This document shows, piece by piece, positions 46,814-56,250 of a stretch of DNA of 64,000 bases (position 1 is the stretch's first letter; each line of letters starts with the position of its first letter). Position numbers and translations under genes: made by a program. Origin of the DNA: Campylobacter iguaniorum (GTDB lineage: Bacteria > Campylobacterota > Campylobacteria > Campylobacterales > Campylobacteraceae); assembly GCF_000736415.1 (NCBI RefSeq), contig NZ_CP009043.1, positions 1,550,001 through 1,614,000 on the forward strand, in the 5' to 3' direction. The notes under the pieces are model-generated. The model was not told where the DNA came from and ran no database searches. It saw only the letters and a list, made by a program, of their open reading frames with translations.

Positions 46814-47667
46814 TAAAAACGCTATTTTTGGTAATCTTTTTGCTTATTTGTCCAGCTTTTGGCGAAGTAAGAAGCACTATGTTTACGCCTATTGTAAAAA
46901 TGCCAAAATATGATAAAGAAAAAGCCTTGCTTGGCAAAGCTCTTTTTAGCGATATAAGGCTTAGCACGGATAAAAAAACATCTTGCGAAATGTGCCACAA
47001 TATCGTGCAAAATAAGAGCCTTACATCAAACAATATGTACCCAAACCCACCTACTTTGCTAAATGCGTATTATAATTTTTTGTACTCATTTGATGGTTCA
47101 CAAAGAGATCTAAAAATCAAGATAGAAGACTCTTTTTTAAATCCCACAGAGCTTGGAAGTAGCAAAAAACTAATAATAGAACGCATAGAAAAAAACCCAA
47201 ACTATAAATTTAAATTTAACCACCTTTATGGCGAAGTGACTTTTGAAAATGTCGTTGATAGCGTTTATGAGTTTATAAAAGCGTTAGTAACGCCACTTAG
47301 CAAATTTGATATGTATCTTGATGGCAACGAAACTGCCTTAAATAGCGATGAAAAAAAGGGCTTTGATCTCTTCATTCAGTACGGCTGCTCGAACTGTCAC
47401 AACGGCATAAATATAGGCGGAAATATAATTAGCAGGTTTTTATCCACAGACAAATATCACAAAATACTCATAAAAGTGCCGACTTTGAGAAACATAGCAA
47501 TCACAACGCCGTATTTTCACGATGGCAGCAAGTCATCACTATACAACGTAATACAATTCGCAGATAAAATTTTAGTCAGAAAACATATGAGTAATGAAGA
47601 GTATGAATACTTGCATAAATTTTTCCTTTCTTTAACAGGTCAAACTCCGGAGATATTATATGAATAA
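46810..47667 (+). CDS. Periplasmic dihaem cytochrome c peroxidase-like protein
   Basis: This 285-residue protein has a signal peptide ending CPAFG and two c-type haem sites, CEMCH near residue 57 and CSNCH near 195. Family segments are GKALFSDIRLS, the loop after the first haem, and VPTLRNIAITTPYFHDGS before the distal ligand region. Bacterial peroxidases reduce H2O2 with electrons from cytochrome c; MauG-like relatives do other oxidations. It lacks the usual QNRNTPTL-type stretch after haem 1 (here MYPNPPTLLNA), so it is a divergent member. It overlaps the GGDEF-EAL sensor gene by 8 nt. Confidence 0.88.
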   Translation: MIKTLFLVIFLLICPAFGEVRSTMFTPIVKMPKYDKEKALLGKALFSDIRLSTDKKTSCEMCHNIVQNKSLTSNNMYPNPPTLLNAYYNFLYSFDGSQRDLKIKIEDSFLNPTELGSSKKLIIERIEKNPNYKFKFNHLYGEVTFENVVDSVYEFIKALVTPLSKFDMYLDGNETALNSDEKKGFDLFIQYGCSNCHNGINIGGNIISRFLSTDKYHKILIKVPTLRNIAITTPYFHDGSKSSLYNVIQFADKILVRKHMSNEEYEYLHKFFLSLTGQTPEILYE

Positions 47668-50104
47668 AAAATATAGCATAGGCAAAATCGTCGTTGTCCT
47701 CATAATCACACTTAGCATCGCTTGTGGATTTTTTATACTACAAACCAGCAATCTCATCATCAAAAACCACGAGTGGAACTCAAAGATTTATGAAATAGAT
47801 AATATCAACAAAAAAATAGATTTAGAGCTTAGTAAAGAGCTTGTTATGGTAAATTTCGATAACTTAAATATAAGTATCAAAAAAATTTATGAAACTCTAT
47901 CAGAAATGAAAAACTCAAACGACTTTACCAAATTCTTTTTTATCGCAAAAAACAAAGAGTTATTCGATCACATAGAAGCCATATTCAAAAAAAAATCAGA
48001 CCTCATACAACAGTATCAAACGCTAAAATCCCTAAACGGCGACATAGTCGTATATCTTGGAGAAAATCTTAAATTTACTAAAAATATAAACATCACAAGT
48101 GCGCTTTATTCGAGTTTGATTTTAAATAAATTTGGTATAAAAATAGACGAAAAAACGTTTGAAGAAGACTCAAAAAGGCTTTTAGAAAATGTAAAAGACA
48201 CTGGCAGTATCGACTATATATTTTTAACAAAAATCAAAGATGCAATAGACCATCTACACACATTTTCTAGTCTAAATATCAAAAACCATGAGCTAAACAT
48301 AGAGACAAATTTAATCCTTCTAAACAAGGCTTTAGATGAGTATTTCAAAGAAAATACACAAACTATGGTTATGGCTATATTGCTTTTATTTTTAATTATT
48401 CTTATCTCATCTATTAGAAATATCTATCTAAGCCAAGCAAACAGAACGAGCGTAGCGACTATAATGCAGTTTAGAGAGCTTATCAAGCTAGCTCCAGACT
48501 CTATCGTCATGATAAATAAAAATGGCAAAATAACATACGCAAATGAAGCTTTTGAGCTGCTTAGTGGATATAAATTTGAAGAGGTTAGAGGACGCAATAT
48601 CGCATTTTTAAGCAATAACGCCCAGCACCAAAACACATACGAAACAATACTAAAAAATATCCAAACAAAGCAATCTTGCAAGTACGAAAACTTCATCTCA
48701 AAAACCAAAAATGGCATACTTGCTTATGGAAATATTGTAGCTGTTCCTAGCTTGGATAGCGATTTTGACGTAAATGGAGCCATAATACTGCGAAAAGATA
48801 CAACAAGAGAGAGGCTCATCACAAAAGAGTTAAATTTCAAAACCCAGCAGATCAAAAATACCTCACTCACAGACAGATTAACTGGACTTGGCAACCACAT
48901 CGCACTTATGGAAAGGATAGATGACAAGAAAAAAGGTATTATTATTTATATCAACATCAATCACTTTACAAATTTAAGATTTTTTTACAAAACCACCACT
49001 GTGGATCTGATACTTGTAGCTATCGCTGAGACTTTGAAGCTTTGTGTTGATACTTATAAAATGAACTCAACCATATACAGAATCCAGCTTGATGAGTTTG
49101 CTATATGGTATGATGGAAATAATGTCCAAAAAGACATAGAATACATAGCAGAATACATCAATGCAAAAAACATAGATATAGCCACTGATGATGGTAGGGA
49201 AATTCTACCAAATATTGATATAACAATGGGTATAAGCACAGATCAAGACACGCAAAACACAAATAGACTAACCCAAGCCATACTAGCTCACCACGAAGCA
49301 AAAGCAAACGACCTTACAGTAGCGTTTTATCAAGACAACAACCAAATCGAACAACAATACCACAAAAACCAGCTCATCACTAGAATGATCCAATACGCTC
49401 TAAACCAAAATAGCGTTATAGTAGAATGTCAAGGAATATTCGATGTCCAAAGCAGCAAAGAGCCTAAAATTTGGTCGTATGAAACCTTAATCCGTATAAT
49501 AGACAAAGACGGCAAGATCCACTATCCAGGCGAGTTCTTAGACATAGCCAAAAAGACTTCGCTCTACACAGCACTAACCAAACAAGTCATAAACAAAGCA
49601 TTTGACCTTGTTGAAACCTTTGAAGATAGGAAGTTTTCGCTCAACCTTTCTAGTATCGATATGGTAAATGAATCAGTCAAAAAACTCTTCATGCAAAAGC
49701 TAGAAGCTTGCTCAAATCCAAATCACATAACAGTAGAAATCCTAGAAAGTGAAGGTATAGACGACTATGACTCTATAAATCCATTTATCGAAGGTATCAA
49801 AAATCACGGCTGCAAACTAGCTATAGATGACTTTGGTAGTGGATATTCTAACTACTACCGTATGCTAGAGCTAAACATCGACTACTTAAAAATCGACGGT
49901 TCAATCATCAAAAAACTACCATTTGACGAAAATGCAAGAAGCGTTGTTCAAACTATAGTTGAGTTTTCAAATAGACAAGGATACGACGTAGTCGCAGAGT
50001 TTGTAGCAAGCACTGAGATTTTAGAACATATTAAACATTATGGTATAAAATACGCGCAAGGATTCTTGCTTGGCAAACCAACCCATCCAAAAAACATTGA
50101 CTAG
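47660..50104 (+). CDS. Membrane sensor with PAS, degenerate GGDEF and EAL domains
   Basis: This 814-residue protein has helices at about 8-28 and 233-252 flanking an all-helical periplasmic domain (DAHL-like by its spacing of NFDNLN- and YETL-type segments; tentative). A PAS domain lies near 272-385. The GGDEF domain has RIQLDEF near 472, so the glycines are lost. In the EAL domain the catalytic set is nearly complete: YETLIR (Glu kept), NLSS, ILESEG, DDFGSGYS, YLKIDG, VAEFV and QGFLLGKP. It is probably a c-di-GMP phosphodiesterase gated by a periplasmic signal. Translation is coupled to the dihaem protein. Confidence 0.88.
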   Translation: MNKKYSIGKIVVVLIITLSIACGFFILQTSNLIIKNHEWNSKIYEIDNINKKIDLELSKELVMVNFDNLNISIKKIYETLSEMKNSNDFTKFFFIAKNKELFDHIEAIFKKKSDLIQQYQTLKSLNGDIVVYLGENLKFTKNINITSALYSSLILNKFGIKIDEKTFEEDSKRLLENVKDTGSIDYIFLTKIKDAIDHLHTFSSLNIKNHELNIETNLILLNKALDEYFKENTQTMVMAILLLFLIILISSIRNIYLSQANRTSVATIMQFRELIKLAPDSIVMINKNGKITYANEAFELLSGYKFEEVRGRNIAFLSNNAQHQNTYETILKNIQTKQSCKYENFISKTKNGILAYGNIVAVPSLDSDFDVNGAIILRKDTTRERLITKELNFKTQQIKNTSLTDRLTGLGNHIALMERIDDKKKGIIIYININHFTNLRFFYKTTTVDLILVAIAETLKLCVDTYKMNSTIYRIQLDEFAIWYDGNNVQKDIEYIAEYINAKNIDIATDDGREILPNIDITMGISTDQDTQNTNRLTQAILAHHEAKANDLTVAFYQDNNQIEQQYHKNQLITRMIQYALNQNSVIVECQGIFDVQSSKEPKIWSYETLIRIIDKDGKIHYPGEFLDIAKKTSLYTALTKQVINKAFDLVETFEDRKFSLNLSSIDMVNESVKKLFMQKLEACSNPNHITVEILESEGIDDYDSINPFIEGIKNHGCKLAIDDFGSGYSNYYRMLELNIDYLKIDGSIIKKLPFDENARSVVQTIVEFSNRQGYDVVAEFVASTEILEHIKHYGIKYAQGFLLGKPTHPKNID

Positions 50105-50116
50105 ATAGGAATTTAT

Positions 50117-50785
50117 ATGCATGATGTCATCAATGGCGCTGTTAAATTTATGGAAGAGGATTTCTTAGAGCATAAACAACTCTTTGAAAGTCTTGGAGAT
50201 AAGCAAACGCCTCATACGCTTTTTATCGGTTGCGCAGATTCTAGAGTGGTTCCAAATTTAATCACAAACACGCTTCCTGGCGAACTTTTTGTCGTAAGAA
50301 ATATAGGCAATATCGTGCCGCATTACCGCGTGAGCGAGGAGTTTTTGGCTACGACTTCAGCCATAGAATACGCTATAAACGTCTTACAAATCAAAAATAT
50401 CATAGTTTGCGGACATAGCAACTGCGGTGGCTGCCAAGCCTTGTACGATAGCGAAGAAAAGCTAAACAAAGTCCCTACTGTAAAGCGTTGGCTAGCACTA
50501 ATTAGTGATATCAAAGATGAAGTTTCAAAATACAAAAACCTGACTCCAGCCAAAAGAGCTTGGATAACTGAACGCCTAAATATCATCAACTCAACAGAAA
50601 ATCTCCACACATTTCCATACGTAAATGAAAAAATACAAAGCGGAGAGCTAAAAATTTATGGTTGGCACTATATCATCGAAACTGGCGAAGTATACAACTA
50701 CGATGAAAAAACAACAAGCTTCCAACTACTTGAAAAGAGCATAGACTATGACAAAATTTATAACCAAATTTTTGCTGATTTTTAG
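50117..50785 (+). CDS. canB: Beta-class carbonic anhydrase
   Basis: This 222-residue zinc enzyme interconverts CO2 and bicarbonate. Zinc and catalytic residues are in GCADSRVVPN (Cys, Asp, Arg) and VCGHSNCGGCQAL (His, Cys). In C. jejuni, CanB is needed for growth at low CO2, and the following mscS gene matches Cj0238 from memory. The 3' end overlaps the mscS signal-peptide region by 38 nt in another frame. Confidence 0.96.
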   Translation: MHDVINGAVKFMEEDFLEHKQLFESLGDKQTPHTLFIGCADSRVVPNLITNTLPGELFVVRNIGNIVPHYRVSEEFLATTSAIEYAINVLQIKNIIVCGHSNCGGCQALYDSEEKLNKVPTVKRWLALISDIKDEVSKYKNLTPAKRAWITERLNIINSTENLHTFPYVNEKIQSGELKIYGWHYIIETGEVYNYDEKTTSFQLLEKSIDYDKIYNQIFADF

Positions 50786-52622
50786 TATCTGCTTGTCTGC
50801 TTACGGACAAGATAAAGATAAAAATCTTATAGATGTAATAACCGAAATCAAAACAATAAATCATCAAATTTTGATTATCAAAGATCAAAATAAAGACAAA
50901 AATGGCACAAATCAAGAGCTAGATGCGGTCACTTTGAAAAAACAAAGGCTTTTAGAAAGCATTTCGGTTTTTATCACCAACTACTCAAAAGCAGATATAA
51001 AAGAATTTGACTCCTTAAAGCAAACGCTAGATAAAAGGATAAAAAACTACCAAGAAGGCTCCAATAAATACATACAAACCAAAATAGAAATCCTAAGCCT
51101 AGAGATCAAATCTAGCTTTTATAACGCTATGCTAAGCTTAAGCAACGCATTTAAAGCAAACGCCGATCAAAGCGAGATAAACTCCATACTCCAAAACGGT
51201 ATTATATCGGTTCAAACAGACAGCTATCATGATTTAAAAGCTCTAAAAGACAGTCTAAGCGAAACGAACAAAAGCGATTTTAGCGACTTACTGCTAAATT
51301 TAGATATCCAAAAACAAACCTACGAAGAGATCCTTAGCTACCTAAGCAGCCATTCTGATTTGCTAGCTAGCAACTTTTTATTTTCAAGCCTAAATTTAAA
51401 AGTCGTGATAAACTACATAAATGAGCTAGTACCATTTGACACAAACAAATTTAACTTTGGCAAATTTATACTAATTATTGCTATATTTGTGTTTTTTATA
51501 TCTCTTCGCAAATCGCTTTCTAAGATCATATTTGTGCTATTTACCATATTTTTACACAAAGAAAAGATAGAAAACCAAACCCTAAGAGAGCAGTTCATCT
51601 CTATCATAAGAAGACCGATTTCAGTGTTTTTGATAGCGTATTCTGTCGATGTGTGTTTGAGCGTATTTTTCTATCCAAGCCCAGTTCCTATAAGGATCGC
51701 AAATTTATTTGTCATCATCTACATCGTGCTTATTTCGTGGCTGTTTGTCGGAATGCTTGATGGCTATGGCATGGTCGCACTAAGCAAATTAGCTCAAAAA
51801 AGTGGCCGCAAAGAAGTGGTAAATTTAATCATTAAAATTCTATATTTTATCATTATCATTATAGCGATTTTGATGATTTTAAGCAGGCTTGGATTTGATA
51901 TAAGCACGCTTATTGCTTCACTTGGTATTGGTGGTCTTGCTGTAGCTCTAGCTACAAAAGACATCATAGCCAACTTTTTTGCTTCGATTTTGCTTTTGTT
52001 TGACAACTCATTTAGTCAAGGCGATTGGATAGTTTGTGCTGGAGTGGAAGGGACTGTCGTCGAAGTAGGACTTAGAAAGACGACTATAAGGACATTTGAC
52101 AACTCCTTAGTATTCGTGCCAAACTCAAAGATAATGAGCGAAAATGTCAAAAACTGGAACAGAAGAAAGATAGGCAGGCAGATAAAAATGAGTATAGGTC
52201 TGACCTATTCTAGTACTCCAGCACAGATAAAAGAGTGCATAAACGAGATAAAAACTATGCTCCAAAACCACCCAGGCATCGCAAAAAGTGGCGAAGACAG
52301 CGCCCTAAACTCAAAAGACGTCAGATTAAAATATAAGCAAAATATGGTCTCAGTAGATGACCTAGCAGGGTACAAAAGCAACCTTTTTGTAGTCCTTGAT
52401 GAGTTTGGCGATAACTCCATAAATATCTTGATATATTGCTTTAGCAAAACTGTGATTTGGGGAGAGTTTTTAGAAACCAAACAAGATGTAATGCTAAAAA
52501 TCATGGATATTTTAAGCAAGTATGAAGTGGATTTTGCATTCCCATCTCAAAGCTTATATATTGAAAAATTACCAAAAATTGAGTATGATTTTATAAATTC
52601 AAAGGAGAGTAAAAATGCGTGA
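50748..52622 (+). CDS. Large MscS-family mechanosensitive channel
   Basis: This 624-residue protein has a signal peptide (MTKFITKFLLIFSICLSAYG), a long periplasmic helical domain (about 25-235) and several membrane helices. The pore helix is IASLGIGGLAVALATKDIIANFFASILLL near 390-418, followed by the MscS beta domain (GDWIVCAGVEGTVVEVGLRKTTIRTFDNSLVFVPN). It releases solutes on hypo-osmotic shock. The start overlaps canB by 38 nt, and the 3' end overlaps the acidic microprotein gene by 8 nt. Confidence 0.93.
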   Translation: MTKFITKFLLIFSICLSAYGQDKDKNLIDVITEIKTINHQILIIKDQNKDKNGTNQELDAVTLKKQRLLESISVFITNYSKADIKEFDSLKQTLDKRIKNYQEGSNKYIQTKIEILSLEIKSSFYNAMLSLSNAFKANADQSEINSILQNGIISVQTDSYHDLKALKDSLSETNKSDFSDLLLNLDIQKQTYEEILSYLSSHSDLLASNFLFSSLNLKVVINYINELVPFDTNKFNFGKFILIIAIFVFFISLRKSLSKIIFVLFTIFLHKEKIENQTLREQFISIIRRPISVFLIAYSVDVCLSVFFYPSPVPIRIANLFVIIYIVLISWLFVGMLDGYGMVALSKLAQKSGRKEVVNLIIKILYFIIIIIAILMILSRLGFDISTLIASLGIGGLAVALATKDIIANFFASILLLFDNSFSQGDWIVCAGVEGTVVEVGLRKTTIRTFDNSLVFVPNSKIMSENVKNWNRRKIGRQIKMSIGLTYSSTPAQIKECINEIKTMLQNHPGIAKSGEDSALNSKDVRLKYKQNMVSVDDLAGYKSNLFVVLDEFGDNSINILIYCFSKTVIWGEFLETKQDVMLKIMDILSKYEVDFAFPSQSLYIEKLPKIEYDFINSKESKNA

Positions 52623-52773
52623 TGAATTTGATGAAGTAGAAGATGAAGAAATAGACGAAAACTATGACGATGAGGGCTTTGACGAAAAGTCAAACGGCTA
52701 TGATTATAATTACGATGAAAACGACTATGACTACGACGATAGTGATAGCGATGAGGAGACTTATGAGTATTAA
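52615..52773 (+). CDS. Very acidic 52-residue protein coupled to the MscS channel gene
   Basis: The ATG at 52615 has a strong ribosome site AAAGGAG 7 nt upstream and overlaps the last codons of mscS. The product has 15 Asp and 12 Glu among 52 residues and eight Tyr, with short blocks such as DEFDEVEDEEIDEN and YDYDDSDSDEE, only two basic residues and no hydrophobic segment. It should be disordered. A calcium- or cation-binding tail, an MscS partner, or a DNA-mimic-like function are all guesses. I recognise no family. The stop codon is built into the terminator stem. Confidence 0.8.
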   Translation: MRDEFDEVEDEEIDENYDDEGFDEKSNGYDYNYDENDYDYDDSDSDEETYEY

Positions 52774-52800
52774 ATTTAAGCTCAAACGAGCTTAAATTTA
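52771..52800. terminator. Bidirectional hairpin shared by the acidic protein gene and aroC
   Basis: A perfect 13-bp stem, TAAATTTAAGCTC / GAGCTTAAATTTA, with loop AAAC. The outermost TAA on each strand is the stop codon of the converging genes, so both coding regions end inside the stem. Confidence 0.8.
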
Positions 52801-53868
52801 GCTGTATATTTTCTTTAGATTTTCTAGTTTGCTACTTGCATTTAGTAGGAGCATATCGGCTATGACTAATCTTGCCATAGCTGTAGCTACCACGCTTCCA
52901 CGCACGCCGATACATGGATCGTGTCTTCCACGTAACGCACATATCGTATTTTCGCCACTTAAATTTAGCGTTTCTTGATCTTTAAATATGCTTGGAGTTG
53001 GCTTGAAGTATGTTTTGATCACGATTTGCTCGCCATTGCTTATGCCTCCAAGTATCCCACCGCAGTTATTTGAGCTAAATTTACCATCTCTCATTAAGTC
53101 GTTATTCTGACTGCCAAGCATTTTGCTAGCCTTAAATCCAGCTCCGATTTCTACGCCTTTTACGCCGTTTATCCCCATCATGGCTTCAGCCAATCTCGCA
53201 TCAAGCTTGTCATAAAGCACCTCGCCAAGCCCAGCAGGAGCATTATTTATCACAGTTAGCACGCTAGCCCCGATGCTATCGCCGTTTTCTTTGGTTTGAA
53301 GTATGAGATTTTTACCAGCCGTGTCAAGCTCCTTATCAAGGGCGAAAATCTCGCTCTCATCAGCAAAATCAAAATCCAAGCCCCTAGCCTCCAGATCGCC
53401 TATACCAAAAACTCCACTTCTCACGCTCACGCCAAACTCGCCTAAAAGCATCGCTGCGATTGCCCCACCAGCCACTCTTACTGCTGTTTCTCTAGCTGAG
53501 CTTCTGCCGCCACCCCTGTGGTCACGAATACCAAATTTAGCAAAATACGTGAAATCCGCGTGTCCTGGACGAAATAAATTTTTGATATTGTCATAATCTT
53601 TTGAGTGCTGGTTGGCATTAAATATCGCAAAACCTATTGGCGTCCCAGTGCTAAGACCATCAAAAACGCCACTTAGTATCTGCACTGCGTCAGCTTCTTT
53701 TCTGCTAGTTGCGTATTTGCCACCTGGTTTTCTTTTATCAAGTTCGCTTTGCAAAAACTCAGCGTCTATTCTAAGCCCAGCAGGCACGCCGTCCAAAATA
53801 CCGCCAATAGCCACGCCATGGCTCTCGCCAAATGTAGTTAGTCTAAATTTGCTCCCAAAAGTATTCAC
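52798..53868 (-). CDS. aroC: Chorismate synthase
   Basis: This 356-residue FMN-dependent enzyme makes chorismate in the shikimate pathway. Signatures are [41 protein letters not shown] and [11 protein letters not shown]. It overlaps rnc by 4 nt and is the last gene of the TPR-rnhA-[M-R]-rnc-aroC operon. Confidence 0.98.
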   Translation of the reverse strand: MNTFGSKFRLTTFGESHGVAIGGILDGVPAGLRIDAEFLQSELDKRKPGGKYATSRKEADAVQILSGVFDGLSTGTPIGFAIFNANQHSKDYDNIKNLFRPGHADFTYFAKFGIRDHRGGGRSSARETAVRVAGGAIAAMLLGEFGVSVRSGVFGIGDLEARGLDFDFADESEIFALDKELDTAGKNLILQTKENGDSIGASVLTVINNAPAGLGEVLYDKLDARLAEAMMGINGVKGVEIGAGFKASKMLGSQNNDLMRDGKFSSNNCGGILGGISNGEQIVIKTYFKPTPSIFKDQETLNLSGENTICALRGRHDPCIGVRGSVVATAMARLVIADMLLLNASSKLENLKKIYS

Positions 53869-54536
53869 TCTTCAATCCTTTGTAGCACAATAAGCGCCGC
53901 ACTTTGCTCTGCTTCTTTTTTGCTATTTCCACTTGCACGCGCCAGCTCTTTTTCGTTTAAAAAAACCGCCATTTCAAAGATTTTTTTATGATCTGGTCCA
54001 CTTGAGCTAATCAGCTCATATCTTGGAGTTACACCAAATCTAGCTTGAGTTATCTCTTGGAGCGCTGTTTTATAGTCCTTGCCAAGGCTTTTTAGATCTA
54101 TGCTTTTGTACTCTTTTTCTAAGATTTTTATGAATATTTCTTTGACTTTTTCAAGCCCACTTTCTAAATAAATCGCACCCATTACCGCTTCAAAAGCGTC
54201 ACTTACTAGGCTTGGCTTATTTCTGCCGTTGTTGTTTTCTTCGGCAGTTGAGAGATACAAAAAGCTACCCAAGCTTATCTGAGCGCTCAAATTTGCAAAG
54301 CTTTTTTCGCTCACTAAAGCAGCTCTTAGCTTACTTAGATTTCCCTCATCTATATTTTTAAATTTTAGATAAAGATACTCGCCGACTATTAGATCTAGCA
54401 CCGCATCGCCCAAAAACTCAAGGCGTTCGTTGTTAAAAGCTGCTTTTGTGCTTTTGTGAGTCAAAGCCTCTTTTAGCATATTTTTGTCTTTAAACTCGTA
54501 GTTTAAAAGTTTTTCTAGATTTTGAAATTTATCCAT
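53865..54536 (-). CDS. rnc: Ribonuclease III
   Basis: This 223-residue double-strand-specific RNase processes rRNA and regulatory RNAs. Catalytic motifs are [14 protein letters not shown] and [11 protein letters not shown], followed by a C-terminal dsRNA-binding domain ending [19 protein letters not shown]. Its ribosome site GAAGG (6 nt before ATG) is part of the 18-bp repeat left by insertion of the restriction-modification genes. Confidence 0.97.
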   Translation of the reverse strand: MDKFQNLEKLLNYEFKDKNMLKEALTHKSTKAAFNNERLEFLGDAVLDLIVGEYLYLKFKNIDEGNLSKLRAALVSEKSFANLSAQISLGSFLYLSTAEENNNGRNKPSLVSDAFEAVMGAIYLESGLEKVKEIFIKILEKEYKSIDLKSLGKDYKTALQEITQARFGVTPRYELISSSGPDHKKIFEMAVFLNEKELARASGNSKKEAEQSAALIVLQRIEE

Positions 54537-54541
54537 TTTGC

Positions 54542-54559
54542 ACCTTCATTGCTTCGTTT
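54542..54559 (-). repeat. 18-bp direct repeat, distal copy flanking the R-M insertion
   Basis: ACCTTCATTGCTTCGTTT on the plus strand is identical to 56257-56274. This copy contains the rnc ribosome site, and its end forms part of the restriction enzyme's TAA stop. Confidence 0.92.
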
Positions 54560-55307
54560 ATATGTCAAATAATAAACACGGATTTATCTTAAACTGTAGC
54601 ATTTTAGCTGTATCTCTGCCACCATCTCCACCTTTGCGTTGGATTGTGATTTTGCCAAATTTGATTGAACCCTGTTTGCTTACGCAAACTTCACCATTAT
54701 AAAAGTTTATTACTTCATTTATTGGTTTTAAAACCCATTTTACCACATCGCCACTTATTCGTAAAATTACCAAAAACCACTCACTAGCAAACTGACCACG
54801 TCCTTTTAAAATATCACACAAAATCATCGCTTGATTATCTTTAAACCATTTTAAAAATTCATTTTGTTCGCTATCGCTAAACTCATCTACAAACATCCGT
54901 TTTTTGTTTTTACTACCTTGTCTTGGTGGTAATTCGCCTGTAAAAAGTGCTAAAAGCTCATAAATATGTTGTGGAATTTGCCAAATTTCATTGTAACTTT
55001 TGAGCCACCTTTTATCGATTTGATTAAAGCCTCGTGGGTTTGAAACTAATTTAACTTGTATATTTTGTATATCGACAAGAGACTTTAGCTTTATTTGAAC
55101 ACTTATTGAGACTTGAATATCAGCTTTAAATTGCCCTTTAATCTTTTGAGCTTTAACAAATTCTATCTCATTTAAATTATAGCCCATTGCCAAAAGCCAC
55201 GCACGAGCCAACTCATTAGTTTCCCACGCATTAAATGTAGCCACGGCAAAATCTTCATTTTTAAACCCGTTTTTTGCCGTTTGTGAACCAAGTTCTACTT
55301 TATCCAT
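54558..55307 (-). CDS. Type II restriction endonuclease of the HinP1I type (predicted GCGC)
   Basis: This 249-residue protein resembles R.HinP1I, as I recall its sequence, along its whole length: VELGSQTAKNGFKNE at the start, NIQVKLVSNPRGFNQIDKRWL, LFTGELPPRQGSK, ILKGRGQFASEW and IKFGKITIQRKGGDGGRDTA near the end. The catalytic pattern D-x20-QxK is present exactly (Asp in KADIQV, then QVK). Cleavage at G^CGC is predicted. It overlaps the methyltransferase gene by 8 nt and has no own promoter. The gene looks complete. Confidence 0.9.
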   Translation of the reverse strand: MDKVELGSQTAKNGFKNEDFAVATFNAWETNELARAWLLAMGYNLNEIEFVKAQKIKGQFKADIQVSISVQIKLKSLVDIQNIQVKLVSNPRGFNQIDKRWLKSYNEIWQIPQHIYELLALFTGELPPRQGSKNKKRMFVDEFSDSEQNEFLKWFKDNQAMILCDILKGRGQFASEWFLVILRISGDVVKWVLKPINEVINFYNGEVCVSKQGSIKFGKITIQRKGGDGGRDTAKMLQFKINPCLLFDI

Positions 55308-56250
55308 TTATCAACCTTTTTACTATAGCTTCGATCACATTTACACTCATTGCATTACCGCATTGTCTTAAAATATCGCTAGTTTTTAAATTTACTATTT
55401 TGTCATTTAAATTTGTCAATTTATCAAAACCTTGCAGTTTTAAGGCTTCTATGCTGCTTAATTTATAGAGTTCTCCTTGAAATACATATAAAATCCCCTG
55501 TCTATCTCTTCTAAGAGTAGGACAAGTATCTTTATATATTCTTAAATCACTCTGTCTAGTATCGACTATCACGAAATCATCTGCTAAGATTTCACTTAAA
55601 TTTATACGATTTTTATTGTATTTATTATTTATATATTTTACAAAAGTTGGACTTTGCTTATCAAATTTATTTTCTACTTTTGGGCTTAAAAAATCTTTTA
55701 ACTCAGATTGCTTTTCTACCAAATCATCAAAACTAAAATTCTTTTCAATATCATTCCTAATACCAATAAAATATATGCGCTCTCTACTTTGGGCTAATCC
55801 AAATTTTTTTGAATTCAATACTTTGTAGCTAACTTTGTAACCACAGTCTAAAAGCAATTCATTTATGATTTTTAATGTCCGACCTTTATCGTGATTTACA
55901 AGTCCTTTTACATTTTCAAGTATAAAAAAACTTGGTTTTTTAGCTTTTAAAATATCTACTATATAAAAGATTATTTGCCCTTTTTCTTGATTTTGTAGAC
56001 CTTCTCTTTTGCCATTTATACTAAAACTTTGGCAGGGAAAACCACTTATTAAGATATCAAAATCTATCAAATTTTGTGGATTTATCGCTGTAATATCACC
56101 CAAATTTAGTTCACTTTTTGTATTGTAAAAAGTAGTATAGGTATTTATGGCTTCTTTGTCAATCTCACTAAAAGCAAGACATTTTAAACCGTTTAACTCA
56201 AGTCCTAAACGACCACCACCAATACCAGCACAAAAGTCTATAAAAGTCAT
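55300..56250 (-). CDS. C5-cytosine DNA methyltransferase of the R-M pair
   Basis: This 316-residue enzyme shows the ordered C5-MTase motifs: I FIDFCAGIGGGRLGLE, IV GFPCQSFS (catalytic Cys), VI FILENVKG, VIII RERIYFIG, a target-recognition region near 200-245, and X GNAMSVNVIEAIVKRL. The start at 56250 is chosen because it gives the standard N-terminus and AAGG lies 7 nt upstream; a frame start at 56292 lies inside rnhA. The ATG overlaps the rnhA TGA. It should protect the GCGC sites cut by its partner. Confidence 0.93.
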   Translation of the reverse strand: MTFIDFCAGIGGGRLGLELNGLKCLAFSEIDKEAINTYTTFYNTKSELNLGDITAINPQNLIDFDILISGFPCQSFSINGKREGLQNQEKGQIIFYIVDILKAKKPSFFILENVKGLVNHDKGRTLKIINELLLDCGYKVSYKVLNSKKFGLAQSRERIYFIGIRNDIEKNFSFDDLVEKQSELKDFLSPKVENKFDKQSPTFVKYINNKYNKNRINLSEILADDFVIVDTRQSDLRIYKDTCPTLRRDRQGILYVFQGELYKLSSIEALKLQGFDKLTNLNDKIVNLKTSDILRQCGNAMSVNVIEAIVKRLING

